64,000 nt of DNA from Phycisphaerales bacterium (lineage in GTDB: Bacteria; Planctomycetota; Phycisphaerae; UBA1845; UTPLA1): NCBI GenBank assembly GCA_020639075.1, contig JACKHI010000002.1:558001-622000 (forward strand), given 5' to 3'. A model generated the notes under the pieces. It ran no database searches, was not told where the DNA came from, and saw only the letters and a program-made list of their open reading frames with translations. Position numbers and translations under genes: made by a program. Positions 25,944 to 35,277 of the stretch are shown here, piece by piece. Each line of letters starts with the position of its first letter. Within the stretch, counting starts at the first letter, position 1.

Positions 25944-28406
25944 ATGATTGCGACGCGGATGTCCATTTTGGCGCAAGGCTATCGCACTGTGGCGAACGAG
26001 GAAGTGCTCGAGTTCGCGCGCTGGTCGGCCGGCAATGCGCTGATCGTCGGCGGACTGGTGACGCTCATCGGTGCCTATGCGGTCATCTGGCTGTATCGGC
26101 ACGAAGGCCGGGGTCGGATGTCGCCGCGACTGCGCTGGGCGCTGACGGGATTGCGGCTGTTGGCACTGGTTGCGATCGGCGTGATCGCGCTTGAGCCGGT
26201 CTACGTTCGCTACGAAGAGCGGCGGCAGGATGCGACGACGATCGTGCTCGTCGATTCGTCTGCGAGTATGGGGCTGTCGGACCATTATCGCAATGAGACG
26301 AATCAACACGTTGTGCGGAAGGCAATGGGCGATGTTCCGCCTGCGGGGCTCAAACGAATCGACATTGCGACGAACCTGTTGGGGCCGGGCGGATCGAATC
26401 TTCTGAAAGCACTTGCGCAGGACAATCGTGTCCGGCTGCTCTCGTTTGATCGCACGTCGAACGAATTGGAGACGATCGAGCGGGCGGAGCCGGATACTGA
26501 GCCGGCGGATTCGGCGGCGATCGTGCCGGCGATTTCGGCGACCGGCAGTGCAACGGATCCGGGACAGGCAATTCGCCATGCGTTGGAGTCGGCGAACGGC
26601 GGGTTGATCGCCGGCGTCGTGGTGTTGACCGACGGCCGATTCAATCGCGGTGAACATGCGACGCAGCTCGCGCGGGCGATACGGGGGCGGGACATTCCGC
26701 TCTTCGCCGTCGGTGTTGGTGATCCGGCCGAGCCCGTCAATCTGCGGGTCGCGGAAATCAGTGCGCCGAGATCGGCGTTCAAGAATGATCCGTTCCGTGT
26801 ATCGGCGAAGCTCGAGGCCGTCGGAATGTCGGGAACGTCGGTCGTCGCGGAATTGTGGGAGCGCCGTGAGGGGCGGGACGAATCGAAGCGCGTCGATCAG
26901 AAGCGCGTTGAGATATCAAGTGACGGTGTGCTGCCGATGGTCGTATTCGAGCGAAAAGTCGATCTGCCGGGCGACGTGGGGTACACACTGCGCCTCGCTC
27001 CCGCTGATTACGAGGCGGTGCTGACGGACAACGAGCGTGATCTGGTGCCGGGGGTGCGGATCCTCGACGACAGGATGAAGGTGCTGCTTGTGTCGGGCGG
27101 ACCGAGTTTCGACTATCGATTTCTGTCGCGGTTGCTCGAGCGCGACAAGACAGTCGAGCTATCGACGTGGCTGCAATCGGCGGACATCAACGCCGTGCGC
27201 GACGGGAACGTGGTCCTGGAGCAGCTGCCCGTCGGGACGGAAGAGATCAACAAATACGATGCCGTGATTCTGATGGATGTCGATCCGCGCGAACTCGATC
27301 CGACGTGGGCGAGCGTGCTGGCGACATACGTCTCCGAGTATGGCGGCGGCGTGCTCTATGCGGCAGGCAACAAGTACACGGGCTCGTTCTTCCGCTCGCC
27401 AAAGACCAAGCCGATCGTCTCGATTCTACCGATCGTGCCCGATCCCGAGGCGGAGATCATCATTAATGAACTGGGGCACTATCAGATGCAGGCCTGGCCG
27501 ATCGTCGTGACGGACGAGGCGGCGGGCGATCCGATACTCCGCCAGACGGATCGAGTGGAGGACACGCGCGATGCCTGGGCGCTGTTGGGCGGCGTGTATT
27601 GGCATTACCCGGTTCGGCGGGAGAAGCCGGTCGCGAAGGCGCTGATGCGGCATTCGAATCCGCGAATGGTCAATTCGTATGGGCCGCACGTGTTGTACGC
27701 GACGCAATATGTCGGCGCGGGGCGATCCGCTTACTTGGGTATCAACACGACGTGGCGCTGGCGACAGGGGGATGAGAAGCCGTTCAATCGATTCTGGATT
27801 CAGACGCTGCGGTTTCTTGTGGAAGGCAAGCTGCTCGGGGGCCGTGCGCGCGGGCAGATTCTGGTGTCGCAGGATACATACGAAGTCGGCGACACGGTGG
27901 TCGTCACTGCTCGGGCCCTGACGGAATCGTTCGAACCGTTGCTGTTGCCGCAGTTGAATATGATCGTGCGGGCCGGTGCGGATTCGGGCGAAGCCCGTGA
28001 CGTTGAGCTCGTTCCGATACCGGGGCGGGAGGGGCACTACGAAGGGCGTATTCAGGTGCGCGAACAGGGTGCGACGACGATGTCGATCCAGTTGCCCAGC
28101 GCGAATGATACGCCGGATCGCACGCGCGACATCGAAAAGTCGATCTTTGTGACGGAGCCGAATCTGGAAATGCGCGACACGCCGCTGGACGAGTCGGGGC
28201 TCGCGGCGTTTGCCGAGGCGGCGGGCGGTCGATATCTGAGTGTGGCCGAGGCGGCGGAGTTGCCGCAGTTGATACAGGATCGAAGTCGGACTGCGCGGCA
28301 TCGCGGGCGAACTCGCCCCGCCTGGGATCACTCAACAGTTTTCGCGGGTCTGTTGTTGGTCCTGACGGCGGAGTGGATTCTGCGAAAGGTCGCGAAGTTG
28401 ATCTGA
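25944..28406 (+). CDS. vWA membrane protein with GATase1-like fold, paralogous in design to the BatA protein
   Basis: The 820-residue protein has two membrane helices (about 34-53 and 69-87), a vWA domain opening with LVDSSASMGLS (complete DxSxS, about 103), a second alpha/beta region starting at MKVLLVSGGPSFDYRF (about 377) resembling class I glutamine amidotransferase folds, and a C-terminal membrane helix. This design repeats that of the preceding gene without the BatA signature. It starts 16 bp after the previous stop. It is probably a periplasmic-facing component of the same MoxR-associated complex. No Cys-His-Glu amidotransferase triad could be assigned, so catalysis is doubtful. Confidence 0.83.
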   Translation: MIATRMSILAQGYRTVANEEVLEFARWSAGNALIVGGLVTLIGAYAVIWLYRHEGRGRMSPRLRWALTGLRLLALVAIGVIALEPVYVRYEERRQDATTIVLVDSSASMGLSDHYRNETNQHVVRKAMGDVPPAGLKRIDIATNLLGPGGSNLLKALAQDNRVRLLSFDRTSNELETIERAEPDTEPADSAAIVPAISATGSATDPGQAIRHALESANGGLIAGVVVLTDGRFNRGEHATQLARAIRGRDIPLFAVGVGDPAEPVNLRVAEISAPRSAFKNDPFRVSAKLEAVGMSGTSVVAELWERREGRDESKRVDQKRVEISSDGVLPMVVFERKVDLPGDVGYTLRLAPADYEAVLTDNERDLVPGVRILDDRMKVLLVSGGPSFDYRFLSRLLERDKTVELSTWLQSADINAVRDGNVVLEQLPVGTEEINKYDAVILMDVDPRELDPTWASVLATYVSEYGGGVLYAAGNKYTGSFFRSPKTKPIVSILPIVPDPEAEIIINELGHYQMQAWPIVVTDEAAGDPILRQTDRVEDTRDAWALLGGVYWHYPVRREKPVAKALMRHSNPRMVNSYGPHVLYATQYVGAGRSAYLGINTTWRWRQGDEKPFNRFWIQTLRFLVEGKLLGGRARGQILVSQDTYEVGDTVVVTARALTESFEPLLLPQLNMIVRAGADSGEARDVELVPIPGREGHYEGRIQVREQGATTMSIQLPSANDTPDRTRDIEKSIFVTEPNLEMRDTPLDESGLAAFAEAAGGRYLSVAEAAELPQLIQDRSRTARHRGRTRPAWDHSTVFAGLLLVLTAEWILRKVAKLI

Positions 28407-28430
28407 CGTGGCGCGAGCTACAGGTAGCAA

Positions 28431-30674
28431 ATGAACCGACAGGTTGACGACAATACGAGACGACTTCTCGAGCCGCTGTTGGCGCTGGGCAGGCGATTGC
28501 GCCTGTTTTCCATCGTCGAGGGGGTGGGTTGGTGTCTCGCCATGGCAGTCGTCGCTGCTGCGGCGCAGCTCGTTCTAGATCGACTATTGGTGCTTGGCGC
28601 CGGTCCGCGGTTCGTTCTGCTCGTCATCATTGTCGCGTTCCTGGGGAGGGAAATCTGGCGTCGTGTTGCGAGACCGATGGGCGTGCGGATCGATCCTGTC
28701 GGGGTTGCGCGTTTGATCGAGCGTCGTCGGCCGGATTCTCACGACAGCCTCATGAGCGCGACAGCGTTTGTGTCAGAGGCGAATGTCAATCCGCTACGGA
28801 ATTCACCGGCGATGGTGCGGGCGTTGATCGATCGCGCGGTCGCGGACGAAACGGCTTCTGCGACGGTCGGGCTTCTGAGAGTGGATCGTTTGCGCAGATT
28901 TGTCGGACTCGGCGGCGCCTCATTGCTTGTCTGCCTGGTGGCTGTCGCAATAGCGCCGGATACGGTCAGCGCCTATGTGCGTCGTAACTGGCTGCTGGCG
29001 GAGGCGGCGTGGCCGTCAACGGCGACGATTGTGCCTGAGGGGTTCGTCGATGGTCGCCTCAGTTGGCCGTTGGGTGATGATTTGACATTGGTTGCGTCGG
29101 CGGAGGATCACGTCCCGCGGACGCTGCATGCCGAGATCGAATACGGCTCTAGAGATTCAATGTTTCGGCCGATGGATCGTCGCGGTCGGAACCAGTTTGT
29201 AGTCGATCTGGGGCCTTTGCCAGATTCGATGCGCGTTCGATTTCGAATCGGCAAGTTCGGCGTCGACGAATACACGCAATGGTACGAGGTGGACGCCGTA
29301 CCGCGTCCGTTTGTGAAGCGGGCGACGATCGAAGTGTTTCCGCCGAGTTATGCGGGGCAGGTGGCCTATGTGTTGCCGCAGGGGCAGGTATCGGCGGATC
29401 TGATTTCTGGGTCGCGCGTGCGAATCGAGGCCTTGTTCAGTCATCCGGTCGTCGAGGCGTCATTGAATCATCGTGCGGACGACACACCGGCCGCGTCGGC
29501 GTCGATCGAGAATGGTACGACGGTGGTTGCGGATTTTGAGCCGGAGCGACGCGGTGTGCATTACTTTAACGTTCGCGACGCCGGCGGGCTCGAGGATACG
29601 CGGCCCGTCACATACTCGTTGAATCTGCTGAAGGATCCGCCGCCGAAAGTCCGGCTGACGATTCCGGATTCCGGCGAGTTGATTGTCCCGAACGCGACGT
29701 TGAATCTGTCGGTGCATTGCGAGGACAACCTGGGCTTGCGCGATGTGGAGCTTGCGTATTTTGCGGAGCGATCAGAATCGGCGGACGTGTCGGCGGATGT
29801 GCAAATGCAATCGGAGCCGATGCCCAACCTGGCTCCGGGGCAAGTTCGGTATGACGCAGAGACGCCCTGGCCGCTATTGCCGTTGACGCTGAAAGCCGGT
29901 GATCGATTGCGGCTTCAGATTCGCTCACGGGATTTTCAGCCGGAGGCTTCGCGTTCGGAATCGGCGCCCGGCTCAGCGGCGGACGCCGCGGGTTCGGCCA
30001 CGATGCCGGCGAACCTCGGTGAGTCGATCGCGTACACGTTGCGCGTCGTGACGCCTGAGGAATTGCTCGCGGAACTCGGTCGGCGCGAAAACGAATGGCG
30101 TCGCGAGTTCGAGCAGGTCATCAAGACACAGGAGCAGCTGAATCGACGCGTGCTCGACCTGACGGAACCCAGTACGGATGCGGCGGCGCAAACGACTCGG
30201 CAGGCACGAATCGCCCAGGAGGCGCGCACGCAGCGACAGGTTGCGGGCCGTGTGCGAACGGTCCTGCGGCAGTTCGAGCAGATCTACGGCGAAATGAAGA
30301 CGAATGACGTCGCCACTCCGACGGTCCGCAAGCGCCTGGGGCAGGGCGTGATCGGACCGATGCGGCTGCTGCTTTCAGAGTCAATTCCGGAGTCGGCGGA
30401 GATGCTTGAGCGACTACGGGAGAACTTCGATTCGGGGTTGGCGAGGCAGGTAGAGGGGCGTCAGAAGGAGATCGTGCGTCAGATGTACGCGATTCTCGCC
30501 GAAATGATCAAATGGGAGGGATACAATGAGGCGGTCGCCCTCCTGCGCGACGTCCTGAGACTGCAGAAGGACGTCAGCGAGGATACGCGGGCGGAGCTTG
30601 AGCGAGAAATCGAGCGGATGTTCGAATCGGATGACGACATGAAAGTGAAGCCCGGATCGGAGGATCGACCGTGA
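28431..30674 (+). CDS. DUF4175-like membrane protein with C-terminal coiled coil
   Basis: The 747-residue product has two or three membrane helices near the N-terminus (about 25-75 and 165-190), a conserved-looking LIERRRPDSHDSLMSA between them as in DUF4175-type proteins, a beta-rich middle region, and a long charged coiled coil (about 540-740, starting ELGRRENEWRREFEQ). It lies 24 bp after the vWA gene and overlaps the next gene by about 4 bp. It is probably a structural partner in the same membrane complex. DUF4175 assignment is by general pattern only. Confidence 0.75.
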   Translation: MNRQVDDNTRRLLEPLLALGRRLRLFSIVEGVGWCLAMAVVAAAAQLVLDRLLVLGAGPRFVLLVIIVAFLGREIWRRVARPMGVRIDPVGVARLIERRRPDSHDSLMSATAFVSEANVNPLRNSPAMVRALIDRAVADETASATVGLLRVDRLRRFVGLGGASLLVCLVAVAIAPDTVSAYVRRNWLLAEAAWPSTATIVPEGFVDGRLSWPLGDDLTLVASAEDHVPRTLHAEIEYGSRDSMFRPMDRRGRNQFVVDLGPLPDSMRVRFRIGKFGVDEYTQWYEVDAVPRPFVKRATIEVFPPSYAGQVAYVLPQGQVSADLISGSRVRIEALFSHPVVEASLNHRADDTPAASASIENGTTVVADFEPERRGVHYFNVRDAGGLEDTRPVTYSLNLLKDPPPKVRLTIPDSGELIVPNATLNLSVHCEDNLGLRDVELAYFAERSESADVSADVQMQSEPMPNLAPGQVRYDAETPWPLLPLTLKAGDRLRLQIRSRDFQPEASRSESAPGSAADAAGSATMPANLGESIAYTLRVVTPEELLAELGRRENEWRREFEQVIKTQEQLNRRVLDLTEPSTDAAAQTTRQARIAQEARTQRQVAGRVRTVLRQFEQIYGEMKTNDVATPTVRKRLGQGVIGPMRLLLSESIPESAEMLERLRENFDSGLARQVEGRQKEIVRQMYAILAEMIKWEGYNEAVALLRDVLRLQKDVSEDTRAELEREIERMFESDDDMKVKPGSEDRP

Positions 30675-32914
30675 TGCGAATGCGTCCTTTGCGGATGATG
30701 CCCCGGCGATTCGCTGCGACGCTCGTTGCATTCGTTCTATGCGCTACGACGAGCGGCGACTCGCGTGTGCGGGCGCAATCGACTGAGGCGACTCCCCCGG
30801 CGTCCAAGGCGACGGACGTCGTCGCCAAGCCGAGTGACGCGCTGGCCGATCGGCAGGCGATCATCGGCGATCGGGTGAAGCGTCTCGAAGATCGCATGTT
30901 TCAGCTCGCGCAGGCGCTGAAGAAGTCGGATCCGGAAAAGGCGGCGCGACTTGTCGAAGGGTTGGCGGCGCTTCGCGAGGACGGACTCTCACAGAACATC
31001 GGTGACGTGGTGCGCATGCTCCGTGAGAAACAGCTTGCCGACGCGACGGATGCCCAGGCGACTGTCGAAGCGCAGATGCAGATGATCTTGAAGCTATTAA
31101 TGGAGGAGACGAACGATCTCGACAAGCAGCGCGAGGAACTGAAGCGTCTGGAGGAGATTCGCAAAGAGCTTGACGTGCTGCTGAGCAAGCAGAAAGAAAC
31201 CAAAGCGAGCGCGGAACGGACGGATGCGCAGAAGCGTCTGGCCGATGCGATGGAAGATGCTGCAAATGCGGCACGCGACTTGTTGAATCGACAGGAGGGT
31301 CTGAACGCGGAGCGCGGCAGCGGCGGCGAGAATGGGGCGAGACCGGCCGATGCTCAGGCGGCGCTTCGCGGCGAGACCGAGGCGCTCGCGCGCGAGGTCG
31401 CGGAATTGGCGGAGCAGCTTCGTGCGGCAGGCGCCGCGCAGGATGCGGCATCGCCGAAGGCTGACGAGGCGCATGAGTCGCCCGCCGACAAGAAGGCGGC
31501 GGATGGCGCCGAGTCGTCGGGGGCGAAGAGCGATACTCCGAGCGGTGAATCCTCGTCGGAGTCGGGCGAGGGATCTCCCATGGGCGTCAAATCCCCGGCG
31601 GCAACAGGGGACTCCAAATCGGGCGGCGAACCGGCGGACGACGCGGTGCCGAAGGAAGCGAGTGAAGCGACGTCATCGGATCGTGAACCGGCGGAACGCG
31701 CGGAAGATGCGAAGGCGCATCTCGATCGCGCGGCGGATGCCATGCAGGCGGCGGAGCAGGCGTTGCGCGCGGCGGAATCCGCCGGCAGCGAAGGCGATCA
31801 GGCGACGGCGGCGGAGGAGCTTCGCAAGGCGGCCGAAGCGCTGAAGGCCGAAGCTGCCGACATTCGAAACAAGTTGAAGCTCGAAGACGTTGCCGAGAAG
31901 CAGCGCGAACTGGCGGAGGACGCATCCAATCTGCTGGACGACATGCGCGGCGAGTCCGGCGAAAAAGACGGGGCCGGGGAACAGTCCGACGAATCCGCTG
32001 AGAAGTCTGAGGAAGGCAATGAGTCATCCGAGGGCGGCGGTGAGCAGTCCGGCGGCGGCGCGTCCAAGCCGGGACAGCAAGGCGGCTCCCAACAGAGTCC
32101 GCCGGCGTCGCCGGGGGAGCGGCCTTTGGAGGAGGCGATTCCGCATCAGCAGGATGCGGCAAAGAATCTCGAAGACAATCTGCCGATAGAGGCCGTCGAG
32201 GATCAGCAGAAAGCGATCGAGAAGCTCGAGCAGGCGAAGGAAGACCTGGAGGAGCGGCTGGACCAGCTCCGTCGCGAGCAGCAGGAGCAGTTACTGGCGG
32301 CGCTCGAATCGCGATTTCGGGCGATGCTCAGTCGGCAACTCGAAGTGAACAAGGCGACGGATCGGCTGATCGATCTTGGGGTCGAGCATTGGAAGCGATC
32401 GGATCAGCTCGAAGTCGCCGAACTATCGGAAAAACAGCGATGGGTCGGCGATGAGGCGGACGAGGCGATGTTTCTATTGACGGAAGAGGGCTCGACTGTC
32501 GTGCTCCCGCCATTGTTAGAAGAAGTCCGTGATGACGCGCGCGAGGTTGCGGATCGGCTCGCGGCGGCGCAGGCCGATCGCGGCGTTCGAACCTTGCAGG
32601 ACGAGCTAGAGTCGATCCTTCGTGACATGATCGACGCCGTCAAGAAACAGCAGGAAGAGCTTGAGCAGGGCGGCGGTGGTGGCGGAGGAGGAGACGGCAG
32701 CCCGCCCCTGCTGCCGGGCTCGGCGGAACTAAAACTGCTTAGGTCCTGCCAATTGCGCATCAACAACGCGACGGAGTCGTTGCATGCGGAATTGAGCGAT
32801 TCAAGCGAGAGCGCGGAGGCAATTCAGGCCGCGATCGAGCGACTTTCGGTCAAGCAGAGCAAAGTGGCGGATATGGCGAAATCGATGCACGAGTCATTAC
32901 AAAAGGCGCAATAA
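30671..32914 (+). CDS. Large exported Glu/Ala/Ser-rich coiled-coil protein
   Basis: The 747-residue product starts with a basic, hydrophobic signal sequence (about 1-36, ending VRAQS). Most of the remainder is predicted coiled coil (about 75-250 and 335-640) interrupted by a low-complexity linker of Ser, Gly, Glu and Lys (about 265-345 and 425-490). Near the C-terminus is a poly-Gly stretch. Start is either GTG 30671 or ATG 30674; GGAGG at 30659-30663 fits both. It overlaps the DUF4175-like gene by 1-4 bp. Function is unknown; the composition suggests a long rod in the periplasm. Confidence 0.78.
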   Translation: MMRMRPLRMMPRRFAATLVAFVLCATTSGDSRVRAQSTEATPPASKATDVVAKPSDALADRQAIIGDRVKRLEDRMFQLAQALKKSDPEKAARLVEGLAALREDGLSQNIGDVVRMLREKQLADATDAQATVEAQMQMILKLLMEETNDLDKQREELKRLEEIRKELDVLLSKQKETKASAERTDAQKRLADAMEDAANAARDLLNRQEGLNAERGSGGENGARPADAQAALRGETEALAREVAELAEQLRAAGAAQDAASPKADEAHESPADKKAADGAESSGAKSDTPSGESSSESGEGSPMGVKSPAATGDSKSGGEPADDAVPKEASEATSSDREPAERAEDAKAHLDRAADAMQAAEQALRAAESAGSEGDQATAAEELRKAAEALKAEAADIRNKLKLEDVAEKQRELAEDASNLLDDMRGESGEKDGAGEQSDESAEKSEEGNESSEGGGEQSGGGASKPGQQGGSQQSPPASPGERPLEEAIPHQQDAAKNLEDNLPIEAVEDQQKAIEKLEQAKEDLEERLDQLRREQQEQLLAALESRFRAMLSRQLEVNKATDRLIDLGVEHWKRSDQLEVAELSEKQRWVGDEADEAMFLLTEEGSTVVLPPLLEEVRDDAREVADRLAAAQADRGVRTLQDELESILRDMIDAVKKQQEELEQGGGGGGGGDGSPPLLPGSAELKLLRSCQLRINNATESLHAELSDSSESAEAIQAAIERLSVKQSKVADMAKSMHESLQKAQ

Positions 32915-32932
32915 CGCGGGCGGGACGAACGA

Positions 32933-34045
32933 ATGATCCAGCCAATCATCTTAATCCTAGCGACGACGGCGTTGGCGTTACCGCCGAAGAAGATGCCGGA
33001 CACGCTTCCCGGTTATGACTGGACGGCGATACCAAAGCGGGCGCGCGGCAAGCCGGCGCCGCCGCCGGTTCCGGCGGAACAGGTGGTCGCCGACTTTCTT
33101 GCGTTCGTCGAGTCGGCAGAGGCGTATGACGCCAAGTCACGGGCCTTTGTCGCGGCGCAGCGCGCCGAGACGGATGCCGGGCAGCTCCCGGAGTTTCTGA
33201 CGAGCGCATATTCCGTACTGTCGCCGGACTTCACGAAGGCGCTGGACCTGATTGACGCCGATCGCGTTGGCGACGCGGCGGCTGCTTTCGAGGCGCTCTC
33301 GGAATCGGACGATCCCTATCTTTCCGTAACGGCGGCGAACCTGGGCGCGACGGCGATGATTGAACTGGATCAGGTCGATCGCTGCCTGTCGATGCTGGAT
33401 CGGGTCCGCAAGGCGCACGATCCGATCGAGAATTACACAACAGCGTCCGACCATTTTCGATTCATGTTGGGTTACTGTCAGGTACACAACCTCGATTATC
33501 GCGAGGCCTATGCGACGTTTGAGGACTTCCTGAAGAACCACCCGCATGCGCCGGAGCGACTTGTCGTCGGGGCCAGGCAGATTCTGACGGAGCTGGATCG
33601 TCGGGCACCGGGGCGCATCGGCGATGTGCGCGACATCATGCATTACGCGCGGCGGAAGATCTCGAACGGTCGTATCGACGACGATCTGATCGTCAAGCAG
33701 CACGAGGCCGTGGCGCTACTGGATTCACTGATCGAAGAAGCGGAAAACCAGGAGCAACAGGGGCAGGGCGACGGCGAGGGCGGCGGCGGAGGGAAGGGCG
33801 GCGGCGATTCCGGCGGTGATAAGAATCCCGGCGGCGGCGCGCAGCGATCGACCAAGCCGCAAGGGTCCGGGGATGTCGGGGAATTGCGGCGACAACGGGC
33901 ACGGCCAGGGGAAATGTGGGGCAAGATGCCGCCGCGAGATCGCGAGGAACTCCTGCAAACGCTTCAGAAGCAGTTTCCGAGTCAGTATCGCGAACTGCTG
34001 GAACAGTATTACAAACAACTGGCGAAGGATGCACCCTCGGAATGA
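32933..34045 (+). CDS. Exported TPR-like protein with Gly-rich linker
   Basis: The 370-residue product has a short signal-like N-terminus (about 1-16), then a helical region (about 45-265) with TPR-like pairs such as ALDLIDADRVGDAAAAFEAL and ALSESDDPYLSVTAANLGA, and a Gly/Gln/Asp low-complexity linker (about 275-310). The final 60 residues include RPGEMWGKMPPRDREELLQ. It starts 18 bp after the coiled-coil gene and overlaps the next gene by 4 bp. This arrangement resembles BatC-type TPR proteins in Bat operons, which is an inference from context. Confidence 0.75.
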   Translation: MIQPIILILATTALALPPKKMPDTLPGYDWTAIPKRARGKPAPPPVPAEQVVADFLAFVESAEAYDAKSRAFVAAQRAETDAGQLPEFLTSAYSVLSPDFTKALDLIDADRVGDAAAAFEALSESDDPYLSVTAANLGATAMIELDQVDRCLSMLDRVRKAHDPIENYTTASDHFRFMLGYCQVHNLDYREAYATFEDFLKNHPHAPERLVVGARQILTELDRRAPGRIGDVRDIMHYARRKISNGRIDDDLIVKQHEAVALLDSLIEEAENQEQQGQGDGEGGGGGKGGGDSGGDKNPGGGAQRSTKPQGSGDVGELRRQRARPGEMWGKMPPRDREELLQTLQKQFPSQYRELLEQYYKQLAKDAPSE

Positions 34046-35277
34046 GTCTAGCGACTGCCATGTTTGCCATTTGGTTGGCGGCCGCAGGCCAGCCGTCTTC
34101 GGGCGACGATAGTCCGCTGCGCGTGTCGGTTCGGTCGCTGAGTTCGGATGTAATCGTGGCGACGCTGATCGCCGTGACTCCGGATTCTGTCAAGATCGAA
34201 CAGGATGGCGAGGCTCGCACGATTCCACTGAACGAGTTGCTTCAAGTGACGCCATTGGTGTTTGAGTCATCCGGGTTTGACGCGTCAGGCGACAATTTCG
34301 TGACGTGTTTTCCGATCGAGGGGGGCGAACTCCGCGGCAGAATCGTGGACAGCGACGGGACTGGTATGCTGCGAATGAGAATCGCCGAAGGCCGCACCGT
34401 CGACATTCCTTTCTCGGCGATCGCGGCGGTTCGATTTGGGTCCTCCAACAACACAGAGATGATGGGCGACTTTGACGCGCGACGGTCGGAACGTAAGCCG
34501 GGGCGCGATGTGTTACTGGTTGCACGGGACGGTCGCGCGACAGCGGTGCCGGGGGCGCTCGAGCGGCTTTCGACCGACGGCTGGGTGTTTCGATACGGCT
34601 CCAGGATTCGCAACGGACCTTTGGGCAGTGCGTACGGCGTCGTGCTGGGATCGGCGGCGCCACGTGGGGCTCGCGGCCCAGTTGCTGTGAGTTTCGGAGA
34701 AGCGAACGTGCTGTACGGGCATCTCGTCAGCGGGGACGGACATTCGATTGCGTTGGACGTCGCGTCGATCGGTCGCGTTGAAATCGATTGGAAGTCGATT
34801 CGCGATCTGAACTTCGATAGCGGGCGGGTTGTGCGGCTGAGCGAGGTCGCACCGACGTCGGCGACATGCGAGTCGATTATTGGGGGCGACTGGCCGGCGC
34901 AACGAAATAGAAACGTAACGGGCGGGCCATTGCGGATCGCAGGCCGATCGTACGAAGACGGATGGGGCGTCCACGCGAGATCCCGAATTGAATTCGCACT
35001 GGACGGTCAATATGAACAATTCGCCGCGGACGTCGGTGTCGATTCGTCTGTCGGCATGCACGGCAGCGTCGTATTCCGGGTGATCGCGGATGGGGAAGTC
35101 GTGTTCGAGAGCGACGTGATGCGCGGCGGGCAGGCGGCCAGGCGCATCAAAGTGCCGCTCGGCTCGGCGAAGCAGCTGGTGCTTGAGTGCGATCGGGCGG
35201 ACGGGCTGGATCTTGCGGACCATGCGAACTGGGCGAATGCCTACCTTGTTCGACGAAAGGAAAGCAGTCCATCTTGA
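34042..35277 (+). CDS. Exported protein with C-terminal NPCBM carbohydrate-binding module
   Basis: Starting at the ATG at 34042 (ATGA overlap with the previous stop) the product has 411 residues with a signal peptide (about 1-20). Residues 20-280 are beta-rich with repeated SH3-like segments. The C-terminal 130 residues match the NPCBM module: GGPLRIAGRSYEDGWGVHA followed by a beta-sandwich with a GMHGSVVFRVIADGE turn. NPCBM domains bind sugars such as galactose in other proteins. No catalytic domain is visible. It sits between the TPR-like gene and the protease genes in one overlapping chain. Confidence 0.78.
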   Translation: MSLATAMFAIWLAAAGQPSSGDDSPLRVSVRSLSSDVIVATLIAVTPDSVKIEQDGEARTIPLNELLQVTPLVFESSGFDASGDNFVTCFPIEGGELRGRIVDSDGTGMLRMRIAEGRTVDIPFSAIAAVRFGSSNNTEMMGDFDARRSERKPGRDVLLVARDGRATAVPGALERLSTDGWVFRYGSRIRNGPLGSAYGVVLGSAAPRGARGPVAVSFGEANVLYGHLVSGDGHSIALDVASIGRVEIDWKSIRDLNFDSGRVVRLSEVAPTSATCESIIGGDWPAQRNRNVTGGPLRIAGRSYEDGWGVHARSRIEFALDGQYEQFAADVGVDSSVGMHGSVVFRVIADGEVVFESDVMRGGQAARRIKVPLGSAKQLVLECDRADGLDLADHANWANAYLVRRKESSPS

